The notes under the pieces are model-generated. The model was not told where the DNA came from and did not search any database. It saw only the letters and a program-made list of their open reading frames with translations. Shown piece by piece: positions 55,136-64,000 of a stretch of DNA of 64,000 nucleotides. The position numbers and the translations under genes are program-made. Position 1 is the stretch's first letter. The number at the start of each line of letters is the position of its first letter. Source of the DNA: Bombyx mori (lineage: Eukaryota > Arthropoda > Insecta > Lepidoptera > Bombycidae); contig NC_085130.1 of assembly GCF_030269925.1 (NCBI RefSeq), positions 1,934,501 to 1,998,500 on the forward strand, written 5' to 3'.

Positions 55136-55385
55136 GGTCTCTTCTTCTTTTTCTCCACCTTATTCCACTAGGTGGGGTCGACGCAGCTAATTTTTCTCTT
55201 CCATTCTCTTCTATCAGTCGTCATCTCAACACTCACTCCTCTCTCTCTCATATCGTCATTCACACACTCCATCGATGTAGGTATTCTTCGGTCGACCTCT
55301 TCCTCTTCTACCTTGCACTACCATTTTCATATATCTTCTAGTCATATGCATCTTCTCTCTACGCATGACATGTTCATACCTACGT
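55135..55385 (-). mobile_element. RTE-like LINE 3' end
   Basis: Minus strand: AGATGCATATGACTAGAAGA, GTGAATGACGATATGAGAGA, GACTGATAGAAGAGAATGG, GTCGACCCCACCTAGTGGAA and AAGGTGGAGAAAAAGAAG. It encodes remnants of the RT C-terminus in that frame. Confidence 0.7.
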
Positions 55386-55734
55386 AGTGCCATTTTAAAA
55401 ACAAGATGATGGTATCTTCTCAAACAATTCTTCAGTTCTTCATTGCGATTGAGATATTCCCTGATAAGCCGACGTTGGTAGCGCCAGGGGTAAACCTAAA
55501 TTACGCTTCTTAAGGCTCGTTTGATTAGAAAAATGCAATTGCCCACCAAATATGTAAGCCACAGGTCTATTTCTATTGTTCGTTTTGAACCGGTATCCAG
55601 CGTCTCCGGACGGTCCACCAGGTCCTGATAGATCACTGAAAGTCGATTGTAGCATGAGAGAATACTCGGGTAGATCTTGTGTAGGTGTAATACCTTATTT
55701 ACTGCTTTTCTTATGCTTTGGATAAGAACCCATT

Positions 55735-55850
55735 TAATGGTAGACGGCTTGACTTTGCCACTGGGATTGCTGACGTCTATGAGCCACGGTAACCACTCAC
55801 CATCAGGTAGGCCGTATGCTCGTCTGGCAGGTCAGGGCAATAAAAAATAT
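55735..55850 (+). mobile_element. CR1-like LINE 3' end
   Basis: TGGTAGACGGCTTGACTTTG, GCCACGGTAACCACTCACCA and TAGGCCGTATGCTCGTCTGG, ending GGGCAATAAAAAAT. Confidence 0.82.
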
Positions 55851-55944
55851 TTTCAAAAGCGAAGCACAGAATACTAAACTAACATTTAATTTCATATTTT
55901 TTCCTGACTTGGCTTTATCGTGACTAGTAGTATCCTGTCGATAC

Positions 55945-56147
55945 TAGACACTTTTTTTTCCTATCTATGCTGATAGCCTTGAGAGGCTATTTCAGCTTCA
56001 CCTAACGTGTAGGTGAGCTCACGGGGCTAAACCGGAGTGTTGCTAACACTGGCCCTAGCAAGAGCAGTGTTTTGCAGAATCTACCACCGGATCGGAAACG
56101 CGACACACTGAGAAGATCCGGCGAGAAACTCAGTGGGCTACTAGTCA
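55945..56147 (-). mobile_element. BMC1-like 3' end
   Basis: TTTTTTTTCCTATCTATGCT, AGAGGCTATTTCAGCTTCAC, ACCACCGGATCGGAAACGCG and GAGAAACTCAGTGGGCT. Confidence 0.88.
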
Positions 56148-56174
56148 CGATATTAAAGTGATATTATAATATTA

Positions 56175-56335
56175 TTGTCCTGCCATCGGTCCCTGAGGCG
56201 TGCACAAATTTTCAAGTTAATCATAAGTCTTGAAATCGATGATAATGACGTTCAAAGATTATGTTACACACAAACCAAACTTATATCCTTACATAGCTTT
56301 TAAAAGCATGTCAATTAAACTATGTAACGTTCATT
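56175..56335 (+). repeat. interspersed repeat R2, copy 3
   Basis: CCATCGGTCCCTGAGGCGTG, ATTTTCAAGTTAATC and GACGTTCAAAGATTATGTTA. It parallels 32300-32412 in inverse orientation. Confidence 0.55.
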
Positions 56336-56566
56336 TCATCCTTGGAATTACGTAAACAACCTCAGAGATTCTTAATTACGCTGCAATTGGTTAAACGCGT
56401 AAAAAAATATCCCAAATTAACGTATTATTGGAAACAAAAGGTCACGAACGAAGTGTTTATAATGTTTTGCAATAAACAAAACGGGTATTGTGCAGGGCTC
56501 AGAGAAACAGTTGTAGTCTCTACCATAAGGCAGAATTGAATATCAGTCTGATACTACAATTAAAAT

Positions 56567-56935
56567 CAAGGCGATTGCATGCAGCAGAGATGCGAATGTT
56601 GCGATGGATGTGTGGAGTAACGAGAATGGATAGAATACGGAATGAATATGTTAGAGGAAGTCTGAAAGTGGCACCTGTGACAGAGAAGCTGAGGAGTGCG
56701 CGTTTGGGATGGTATGGACATGTGATGAGACGAAATGAAAATGAGGTTGGTAAGAGAGTCTTAACTATGAGTGTGGAAGGATATAGAGGTAGACCTAAGA
56801 AGAAATGGATGGATTGCGTGAAATATGATATGGGTAAAAAGGGAGTGAGCGAAGAAATGGTATATGATAGAGGAGTATGGAAGGAGAAAACATGTTGCGC
56901 CGACCCCAGGTGACTGGGAGAAGGGCAGGATAATG
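56567..56935 (+). pseudogene. RTE-like LINE, C-terminal RT fragment
   Basis: A frame of about 115 codons to the stop at 56913 reads [56 protein letters not shown] and KTCCADPR. This is the conserved C-terminus of RTE-clade endonuclease-reverse transcriptases, after the RT domain. The catalytic domain is absent because the element is 5' truncated. The short tail GGCAGGATAATGATGA follows. Confidence 0.85.
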
Positions 56936-57164
56936 ATGACTACAATTAAAATCTTTATGGGTTAATCTTGTATTTTTTTACTGTTATTATACTATTTACA
57001 ATGCTTCGAATACTTTGGAGTTTACGTGGTCAGAGACGACTAAAGTCTTAACCGTCGACTTTTGAATTTTATTCGAACTAAACTACCCTCCGTTTTTCTA
57101 TAAAAAATATCTTCGGGCTTATGTGTTTCATTTAACAGAGAATGAAATACTAATAACTCGAAGT

Positions 57165-57280
57165 CCTCGTGTCCTGAAGGATGAGAGACCCGATTAATTC
57201 GTATCGAGAGATGCATCTGTTCAAATTCCGCAGGCAGGTACCAACTTTTCTAATGAAATACGATGTTCAATCAATAAAAG
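57165..57280 (+). mobile_element. Bm1-type SINE, tRNA head only
   Basis: GATGCATCTGTTCAAATTCC (B-box region), GGCAGGTACCAACTTTTCTA and AATGAAATACGATGTTCAAT match the head of 39480-39925. The body is absent. Confidence 0.7.
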
Positions 57281-57284
57281 GTTA

Positions 57285-57720
57285 ACCAATTCATTCCCCC
57301 CTTTCAAATAAGGTTAACTTATAGCTTCCTAATTGCTTGATAATACTGAATGAGGACTACGACCGCTCTGACAAGATAGATACGACAAAAAATATATAAT
57401 TGCTTAAGATTATAATATGGATTTTTAAAGCTTCCTTTGAAATACTTTTGTCACTTAGACACTTTTGATGAGTCTAGCGGTTCCGAAGCTAGCTACGGAG
57501 ACCACTCACGCTATATAAATATCTACAATTCAAATTCTTTTAGGCTTAATTGAAAGTAGAAATCCTTGTAGTTATCTTAAGTTATTCAATTGTATTCATA
57601 TTACAATATGTTTGGTGCGGCTTTAATGGATTTAATTATGATTCAGGTAAATGAGTAAACAGTAGTGTAGGTAGGAAGGTATAGTGTTTTTGAAGTCGAC
57701 GTGGCGTCAACTTTATTCCT
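57285..57720. other. intergenic, nothing recognised
   Basis: AT-rich sequence without supported exons or matched repeats. Confidence 0.4.
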
Positions 57721-57722
57721 AA

Positions 57723-57955
57723 CTAGCTGACCCGGCATACTTCGTAGTGCCTCAATCGATAGTTAAAAGGCCTAAGCTTTTGTATAAAATAAACTTAAAA
57801 CAAACAAAAGGAATCCGTCCGACGGGGGACACATCAAAGGAAAAACAAAATTGTTATTTTTATTTAATTCCGTGTATTTTCATATTTATCTACCTTTTAA
57901 ACCTTCTCTGGACTTCACACACAAATAATTCAAGACCAAAATTAGGCAAATTTGG
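57723..57955 (-). mobile_element. Helitron-like element H3, 5' truncated
   Basis: 3' end CTAG at 57726-57723 preceded by GCCGGGTCAG. TCCGACGGGGGACACATC and CTTCTCTGGACTTCACAC match 51195-51479 in inverse. Confidence 0.82.
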
Positions 57956-58329
57956 CAGCAAGGAAGGTCATAGCAACTATCACGGTCTTAGTTTATTCAT
58001 AAGAATAATGAAACTGCACACCGAATAATTGAAACTGAACCATAATCATAAATATCTGAGGATGCAGATTAGTTTTACGTGAATAAATTTTATGTTTTCC
58101 GTGGACGTTTTGATATTGACGTGTTGTAAATAGAATTGATTGTTTGGAAGGAAATAAATTGATAGCACTAACTGGCTCATTACTTATTAAGCCAAATAAA
58201 ACAAGTACCTAATAGATATTTTAATTGCGTTACATTGCGCGCTCCGAAAATATAACAACGGCGATCGCGTTTTATTTGTCATCTTCTCAAGAATCACCCA
58301 ATCAAGAATCCAAGTCACTCTTATCCACC

Positions 58330-58470
58330 TGATGGTTGTCTGGAAAAGATCGCTCTTGGCGATAAGACCGCCAATTGTAGGTACTTTTTTTGTAATTAAT
58401 GTATCGCATTGTTTGTTTATTTTTTTGGTGTACAATAAAGACTCTCTGTCTCTCTCTTTCTCTCTCTAAT
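58330..58470 (+). mobile_element. retrotransposon 3' tail with CT repeat
   Basis: GTCTGGAAAAGATCGCTCTT, GGCGATAAGACCGCC, GGTGTACAATAAAGACTCTC then (CT)n. The same tail is at 51975-52090. Confidence 0.6.
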
Positions 58471-58474
58471 CTTA

Positions 58475-58995
58475 GCTTTCCCGAAGAATGCGTCTAACTC
58501 TGCTTCGTTCACGAATCCTAAACACCAGTACTATATCCTTAAAGACAGATCGTATTCTGCCTACATTCCCATCAATGTATGAAAAACGCCGGTAAGACGG
58601 AAACAGGTCTCAAGTTAATGTCTTATTTGGTCAAGTTTTCCACTTTTCCTGTGTAATTCTCAATCATTAAGCGCGCGTACCTGCTTAGGGGCAATGACTT
58701 ATGCCTTAAATAGGATTCGAAATAATTTTCTTTTACTTCATATAATATGTTTCTTGAGTCGAAACCTTTATTACTTGTCTCCAAGGCTGTGTAATCTAAT
58801 GCCTTCAATAAACATTTAACATCGGATGAGTTCCAAACTAATTTCTCGGTTAAGGCAAAATAAAGAATAATTACATAGCGCGTACATAAAATTCTAATAG
58901 TATTGGAGAACTATTTTCATTTTGTTAAATATTTAATAAGCATGTCTTACAAGTTGATATTGGGCCCGCACGAGTATCTATTGTTATCCTTTTTT
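58475..58995. other. intergenic, nothing recognised
   Basis: A 61-codon minus frame at 58623-58808 is unsupported. No repeat matched. Confidence 0.4.
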
Positions 58996-58999
58996 GATT

Positions 59000-59212
59000 G
59001 AAGGATTACTGGTAGCCCGGAGGCATTTCTAGTTTCACCAGGACAGATGGGCGTGCAAATGCTCAGCCAGGAGGGGTGGGATTTGCTAATAGCTGCCCGA
59101 GCGCCTCCGAAGGAGACCTAACAACTCAAGAGCAACTGCTTCGCGAATGAATCTACTACCGGATCGGAATCGGTGGGAAGATCCGACGAGAAACTCAACG
59201 GGCTAACGTTAT
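59000..59212 (-). mobile_element. BMC1-like 3' end, diverged
   Basis: GGATTACTGGTAGCCCGGAG, CTACTACCGGATCGGAATCG and GAAGATCCGACGAGAAACTC. Confidence 0.7.
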
Positions 59213-59384
59213 CCTGTAGATTTTAGCCGCGAAACATTAATATGAAGATTTAGTAAAATATAATTTGGATATAAAACTCCTGTCTTGGGTTGGGCGATGA
59301 CATTGCTTTTGTGTGGGAGCCATTTAAGATTCAACGAGTCATTAACTTGTTTATGTAGACAATATGCAAGTATTTATGTACTGC

Positions 59385-59525
59385 ATGACACGGTGGCGCA
59401 GTTGTTAATGGCTCTGACTGTTGCGCCAAAGATCGCGAGTTAGATTCCCACACTGGGCCAACATTCGAGCGATGACCAGGTTTATTTGTTTTTTGTCTGG
59501 GTGTTTATTATCTAGATATGGATAT
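59385..59525 (+). mobile_element. tRNA-headed SINE fragment, third family
   Basis: CGGTGGCGCAGTTGTTAATG, GGCTCTGACTGTTGCGCC, GCGAGTTAGATTCCCAC (decayed B box) and TTTGTCTGGGTGTTTATTAT resemble the inverse copy at 49405-49613. Confidence 0.65.
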
Positions 59526-59619
59526 GTTGGAAGGTTAAATTTGAGGGGACTGGGTTCTGTAGATGAGAAGTCCTAGTCATGACTGAAGAGAAGACAATCA
59601 TCTGTTTTAAATATTTAAA

Positions 59620-60270
59620 TAAGCATTCCAATATTCGAAAACTGTTACTTCACATGTGACAAGTGTTGCCTGCCATTACTTACATATTCAAACTTCAACA
59701 ATATATATTTAAACGTATATAAGTACCTATGTATGCTAGTCTCTGGTACCTATAGCATTGGGAATCTTAATTTGGAACCGAATGACCGCGCGTGATTTGC
59801 TCTCAGTAAAAAAAAATACCAGATGAATGTAATAATATTCATAACGAAAAAACTTAAATGTAAATTCTAAAATATTTTACGCATACATAGTTTAAGTAAG
59901 ATAAGTTACGTAATTACACACAAATCATTTTTAAATTAATGCAAATATAATCCGAGAATCAAAACTCACCTATATATTACAAAACGCACTCGCACAAAAA
60001 TATATTATATAAATATTTGAAAAGAAACAAAAAAATATATATTATACACTCAAAAACACAACTTGTAAATTCATATTATAAAATACATATTTGCTTGTTT
60101 TTTTTTTTAAATTTATTTTTACTGCACAAGTATCTAGCGTTTATTAAGACTGGCCGGTTGCACGACTGTGTTATTCAATATAAAGTGTTAAGAGTTCACC
60201 ATAGCCGGCGGTGGTGGGCGCGAGTGACATTCTAAATACGAATTTCCCGCCGTAACGAAGCGTCCGCGGC
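59620..60270. other. AT-rich intergenic DNA
   Basis: No gene. The stretch 60180-60265 is GC-richer but carries no identifiable motif. Confidence 0.4.
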
Positions 60271-60274
60271 CGTT

Positions 60275-60850
60275 TTTTTTACCCTACCTATGCTGATAGC
60301 TTTAAGAGCTAGCTTCTCCTTGATGTGTAGGTTACTGGTGGTAGGACCTCTTGGGAGTCCGCGCGGGTGGGTACCACCACCCCGCCTATTTCTGCCGTGA
60401 AGCAGTAATGCGTTTCGGTTTGAAGGGTGGGGCAGCCGTTATAACTATACTGAGACCTTAGAACTTATATCTCAAGGTGGGTGGCGCATTTACGTCGTAG
60501 ATGTCTATGGGTTCCAGTAACCACTTAACACCAGGTGGGCTGTGAGCTCGTCCACCCATCTAAGCAATAAAAAAAATAAAATAAAAATAGCTCACGGGGC
60601 TTAAACCGGGAGTGTTGCTAACACTGGCTTTAGCAAGGCTGCTTCGCAGAATCTACCACCGGATCGGAAACGCGACCCACTGAGAAGATCCGGCGAGAAC
60701 TCAGTGGGCTGTGTCTATGGATTAATTTACTCGTCGAGTTCTTCGTCGCAAGCGACGGATTCGGCGAAGACGGTGACCGGTGCTTGAGGTAACTAAAAGC
60801 ACCGTTAATAGATTGGAAGGATCCGTAATGACGTGGCGGCTTCTGGCGAT
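60275..60850 (-). mobile_element. BMC1-like 3' end, split by a SINE
   Basis: Outer parts 60275-60330 (CCTACCTATGCTGATAGCTT, TTGATGTGTAGGT) and 60592-60850 (AGCTCACGGGGCTTAAACCG, CTACCACCGGATCGGAAACG, GGTGCTTGAGGTAACTAAAA) are continuous once the SINE is removed. Confidence 0.87.
60332..60583 (+). mobile_element. Bm1-type SINE, nested
   Basis: ACTGGTGGTAGGACCTCTTG through CAGGTGGGCTGTGAGCTCGT and AAGCAATAAAAAAAATAAAA. It is inserted between GTGTAGGT and AGCTCACG of the host repeat. Confidence 0.93.
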
Positions 60851-60944
60851 AAGAATATTATAGGTCCGCTGGGATATATATTTTTTTCTTAATTATAATA
60901 CATATCACTGGGAACATTCCCGATCCTGCGGACAGAATGGAAAG

Positions 60945-61275
60945 CAGTCGACCTCGCCCAAAACACGTCATTTCGGATCCTCCCAATCCACTAACGGTGC
61001 TTTTAGGCACCACAAGCACTGACACCGTTCTCGTCGAACCCGTCGCTTGCGACGAAGGGCTCGACGAGTAAATTAACCCACAGACACAGCCTCTCGCCGG
61101 ATCTTCTTAGTGGGTCGCGTTTCCGATCCGGTGGTAGATTCTGCGAAGCACGGCTCTTGCTAGGGTTAATGTAAGCAACGCCGTCAGGTTTGAGCCTCGT
61201 GAGCTCACCTACATGTTAAGTTTACGCTGAAATAGTCTCTCAAGGCTATCATCAACTTAGGTAGGAAAAAAAAAA
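60945..61275 (+). mobile_element. BMC1-like 3' end, inverted partner
   Basis: ACGTCATTTCGGATCCTCCC, CTAACGGTGCTTTTAGGCAC, CGTCGCTTGCGACGAAGGGC and GATCCGGTGGTAGATTCTGC, ending CTTAGGTAGGAAAAAAAA. Inverted relative to 60275-60850. Confidence 0.88.
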
Positions 61276-61425
61276 CTGGGAATACATCACGTACGCTCAT
61301 GCGACTTCAATTTAGGATTTCCTGTGTTATGAGTACCATATACTGATAAACATACTTATTTAAGTTTTTAATATATACTTATCGGGGGGTGAACGATTCA
61401 AAAAAACATTCTTTTTATTTATGTG

Positions 61426-61854
61426 TCTATATATTAATACATGAATCAAAAACTTTGTACCCCTTTTTACGAAAATTGCGCGGTCGAAGGAGTATGAAAT
61501 TTCCCACACTTATAGAGAATATAGAGAAGGAGTGCAGAAAGTTAATATTATTTTAAATTATGCATAAAAATAACATTAAATTGATAAAAAAAAACATCAC
61601 ACACACTACCATGTATTTGCCATAAACACGCATGCATACTATTTCTTTATTGTCAAACTTTTCTTATTGCTTAAAGTCTGTGGTCAATAGATTAAATATT
61701 GCTTGTCTTTATTAATATTTGTCTAAAATAAAGTCTTGGCGAAATCTGTGATTATAGAAGTATTATATTATTATTATAGAAGTAATAGTCTGAAAATAGA
61801 ATTATAATAGTGTACAAATATATAGTCGAATTTTGACTGCCAGGGAATCACTAG
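61426..61854 (+). mobile_element. Helitron-like element H1
   Basis: TCTATATATTAATACATGAA start and ATCACTAG|T end. Collinear with 1835-2241 and 52163-52581. Confidence 0.8.
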
Positions 61855-62057
61855 TACAATTAAAAATGTCTCTTTGATTCGACTTCAGGTTGTCTTTCAC
61901 GTTGGTCGTCGAGACAATAGCGACGCTGGAGGTTGCTCGATCGTTATCTTCAACGAGAGTTTAATTTCACTTCTAGGGAAACAATAGCTCATTACCCCTA
62001 CTATTGTAACGGGGAAAGATTTTTTTAAATACAAAAAATAATATTATAATTTTAATA

Positions 62058-62172
62058 CAACTTTTTTTGTTTCCGTTTCATGCAGACGAGCATGCGGCCC
62101 ACCTGAGTGAGTGGTTGTTGTCGCCCATGGACTTCAGCAATGCCAGGGGCAGAGCCAAGCTGCTGCCCACAA
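62058..62172 (-). mobile_element. CR1-like LINE 3' end
   Basis: CAGACGAGCATGCGGCCCAC, GTCGCCCATGGACTTCAGCA and AGAGCCAAGCTGCTGCC; only the last 100 bp remain. The frame encodes APGIAEVHGR as in the long copy. Confidence 0.85.
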
Positions 62173-62330
62173 ATTTGTAAGAGTGTTAAAATATATATAT
62201 CATTAACAAGTAAAATACTATGCAACATGGGCCAACGCAAATGCGTCGTCGCCCTAAGCATGGCGAGAAACTCAATCACAGAACACTATTACTTCTAGCG
62301 AAAACTCAATGGGCTGTGTCTATGTGTTAG

Positions 62331-62367
<37 letters not shown>

Positions 62368-62385
62368 CTCTATCTCTTTCTATTT
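62331..62385. repeat. (TC)n microsatellite
   Basis: An uninterrupted CT/TC run of about 30 bases, then an imperfect extension. Confidence 0.95.
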
Positions 62386-62389
62386 ATAC

Positions 62390-62935
62390 GCCGATCCAAC
62401 TTCGTTTGTTTACGAGTGAATTTCTCTTCTACTATGAATATTAAACTAAGAGTCGTAAACCGATACAATGGTAGCGGTAAATGTTTATCGTTTCAAACAA
62501 TGTGAACTAACATTAATAGTTTTAACGAGGCATTATGCAATTAGTTATTTAACATTTTATCCATTGTTATTTTGGAAGCTTACATAGACGCATAATGATC
62601 GTTGTGGCAAAAAGAACGTTTGATCATAAATTATAATATGCTTAAAAACGGGTTTATTGAATACAAGAGTTTCAACAATATTTGACGTTGTTTTATTTTT
62701 TTAAATAAAAGAGCACTTATTGCATAAGTGCATAACTATAATAGTTAGACATATGCTGTCGCGACACTTTTTGTAAATATGTAATAATGTGTTCTACAAA
62801 GTCGTAGTACATTATTTTATTCTATCATGAATAGTTTTTGCAGGGCACGCGATCTAAAGAATATTTTAGGTAATTTTTTTACACCTTGGGTTACATTATT
62901 GGAGTTTTAGTAAGGATCCCTAATTTTTTTCAAAT
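62390..62935. other. intergenic, nothing recognised
   Basis: AT-rich sequence; no exon or matched repeat. Confidence 0.4.
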
Positions 62936-62939
62936 ATTA

Positions 62940-63073
62940 TAATAGCCTATGTCACTCGGGAATAGTGTAGCTTCAAAACAGTGAAATAATTTTTCAAATC
63001 GGTTCAGTAATTTCGGAGCCTATTCAGTATAAACAAACAAACAAATCTTTCCTCTTTATAATATTAGTATAGA
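62940..63073 (-). mobile_element. Helitron-like element H2, 5' end fragment
   Basis: Minus strand start TCTATACTAATATTATAAAG then AGGAAAGATTTGTTTGTTTG and ACCGATTTGAAAAATTATTT. The 3' end is not recognised. Confidence 0.72.
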
Positions 63074-63289
63074 TCAACCACTGATAAAATCACTAATTAT
63101 TAATTTATTTTGTAACTTAAACTAGTCTAATAGAATTTTATGTATTGAAATTCTAATTTTTTTCTGTGAGTGATAACAAAATTTTCCTTGAATAATTGTG
63201 AATTAATATAATTATCTTGATTACATTTGTTGGTGGAGCAAATAATAACGTCCTGGCTGTTTTATTATAATGAAACTCTGCCAATGCCG

Positions 63290-63690
63290 GTCCCAAGCCC
63301 GGATGAGAAGAAGGGTTGTGTTGGATTTCGACCTTTCCACCGTAAAACAGTCAATGCCGAATGTCGGGCGGCGTGTGGCAGTAGCCATCATACAACGCAA
63401 GATATTTGACAGATGCCTGAATCTCGGTTACGACATTTTCAAGATAAGCTCGCATAATATATACCAGTTCCGAACAATCACAATATTTGGACCGTCGGTC
63501 TACCGAGCATATATCACCCGCTCGGTGGAAGATCTTCCCATTGACGTTTAAGCCTTCCCACGGGTGGTTAATTAGCCGGACACAAATAAGGCTTCAGCGT
63601 CCTCGAAGGACTAAATCTCTTATTAAAGCACTGCCGTGGAAGGACGCGGGACCCCACCGTGTGTATTATCCCAAGAAAGTCATATGAGAC
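63290..63690 (+). repeat. unclassified repeat R1, copy 3 (longest)
   Basis: ATGAGAAGAAGGGTTGTGTT, GATATTTGACAGATGCCTGA, GACATTTTCAAGATAAGCTC, GGACCGTCGGTCTACCGAGC and ATATCACCCGCTCGGTGGAA. An open frame from 63270 gives VVLDFDLSTVKQSMPNVGRR before the shared IFDRCLNLGYDIFKISS motif. Confidence 0.65.
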
Positions 63691-63699
63691 CACGAGCCT

Positions 63700-64000
63700 C
63701 AACAATGAGGATTATCGATCAAGGAGGAGGGCGTCAACGTCGCCTTAAACAGGTCATTACGGATTCTCCCGATCCATTAAAGGTGCTTTTAGATGCCACA
63801 AGCACTGGTCACCGTTCTCGCCGAACCCGTCGCTTGCGACGAAGGGCTCGACGACTCGACGAGTGAATTAACCCATAGACACAGCCCACTGAGTTTCTCG
63901 CCGGGTTTCAGTGGGTCGCGTTTCCGATCCGGTGGTAGATTCTGTGAAGCACTGCTCTTGCTAGGGCCAGTGTTAGCAACGCTCCCGGTTTGAGCATACC
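63700..64000 (+). mobile_element. BMC1-like 3' end, runs off the window
   Basis: GGTCATTACGGATTCTCCCG, AAGGTGCTTTTAGATGCCAC, CGTCGCTTGCGACGAAGGGC and GATCCGGTGGTAGATTCTGT. The tail is beyond the window edge. Confidence 0.87.

Overview
The window is animal nuclear DNA from a moth, most probably Bombyx mori or a close relative. It is AT-rich with intron-containing genes. It carries more than twenty copies of a tRNA-headed SINE that I recognise as Bm1-type, CR1-like and RTE-like non-LTR retrotransposon pieces, TC...CTAG Helitrons, a DD37D mariner and many foldback elements. The species is inferred from this repeat spectrum and was not tested by a search. There is no bacterial, plasmid, CRISPR or viral content.

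Four host genes can be assembled at splice-site resolution. (1) A mitochondrial [2Fe-2S] ferredoxin of the FDX2/adrenodoxin type, minus strand 16725 to 13666: five exons in consistent phase, 176 residues, all four cysteine ligands. (2) A C2H2 protein with about 19 zinc fingers, plus strand 19417 to 22610: two coding exons, 757 residues. (3) An FBXO28-like F-box protein, plus strand 25501 to 34362: ten exons, 452 residues, with F-box, conserved central block, coiled coil and basic tail. (4) A 634-residue secreted, acidic, tyrosine-rich protein, minus strand 46663 to 44759. Downstream of (4), on the same strand, is the last exon of an RR-type cuticle protein (42698 to 42486). Two short minus-strand first exons (6592-6527 and 41367-41217) probably belong to genes I could not follow.

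Layout: 1-6.5 kb is repeats and AT-rich DNA. At 6.5 kb there is one small first exon. At 8.0-9.6 kb lies a TA-flanked element with TTGGGAC repeats. A CR1-like LINE with an intact RT frame occupies 10.1-12.9 kb. The ferredoxin gene is at 13.7-16.7 kb, the zinc-finger gene at 19.4-22.6 kb and the FBXO28-like gene at 25.5-34.4 kb. A MITE with a nested Helitron follows at 34.5-35.1 kb and a mariner at 35.9-37.0 kb. Repeats and an unidentified exon fill 37-42 kb, the cuticle/secreted region 42.5-46.7 kb, and 47-64 kb is almost entirely nested transposon debris.

The host genes are unrelated housekeeping or structural functions and form no pathway. I found no convincing new biological system. The most informative unexplained structures are transposons lying within a few bases of two 5' splice sites of the FBXO28-like gene, the TTGGGAC-repeat element, a non-repeat segment caught between two Helitron fragments, and the orphan RR exon beside the large secreted protein.
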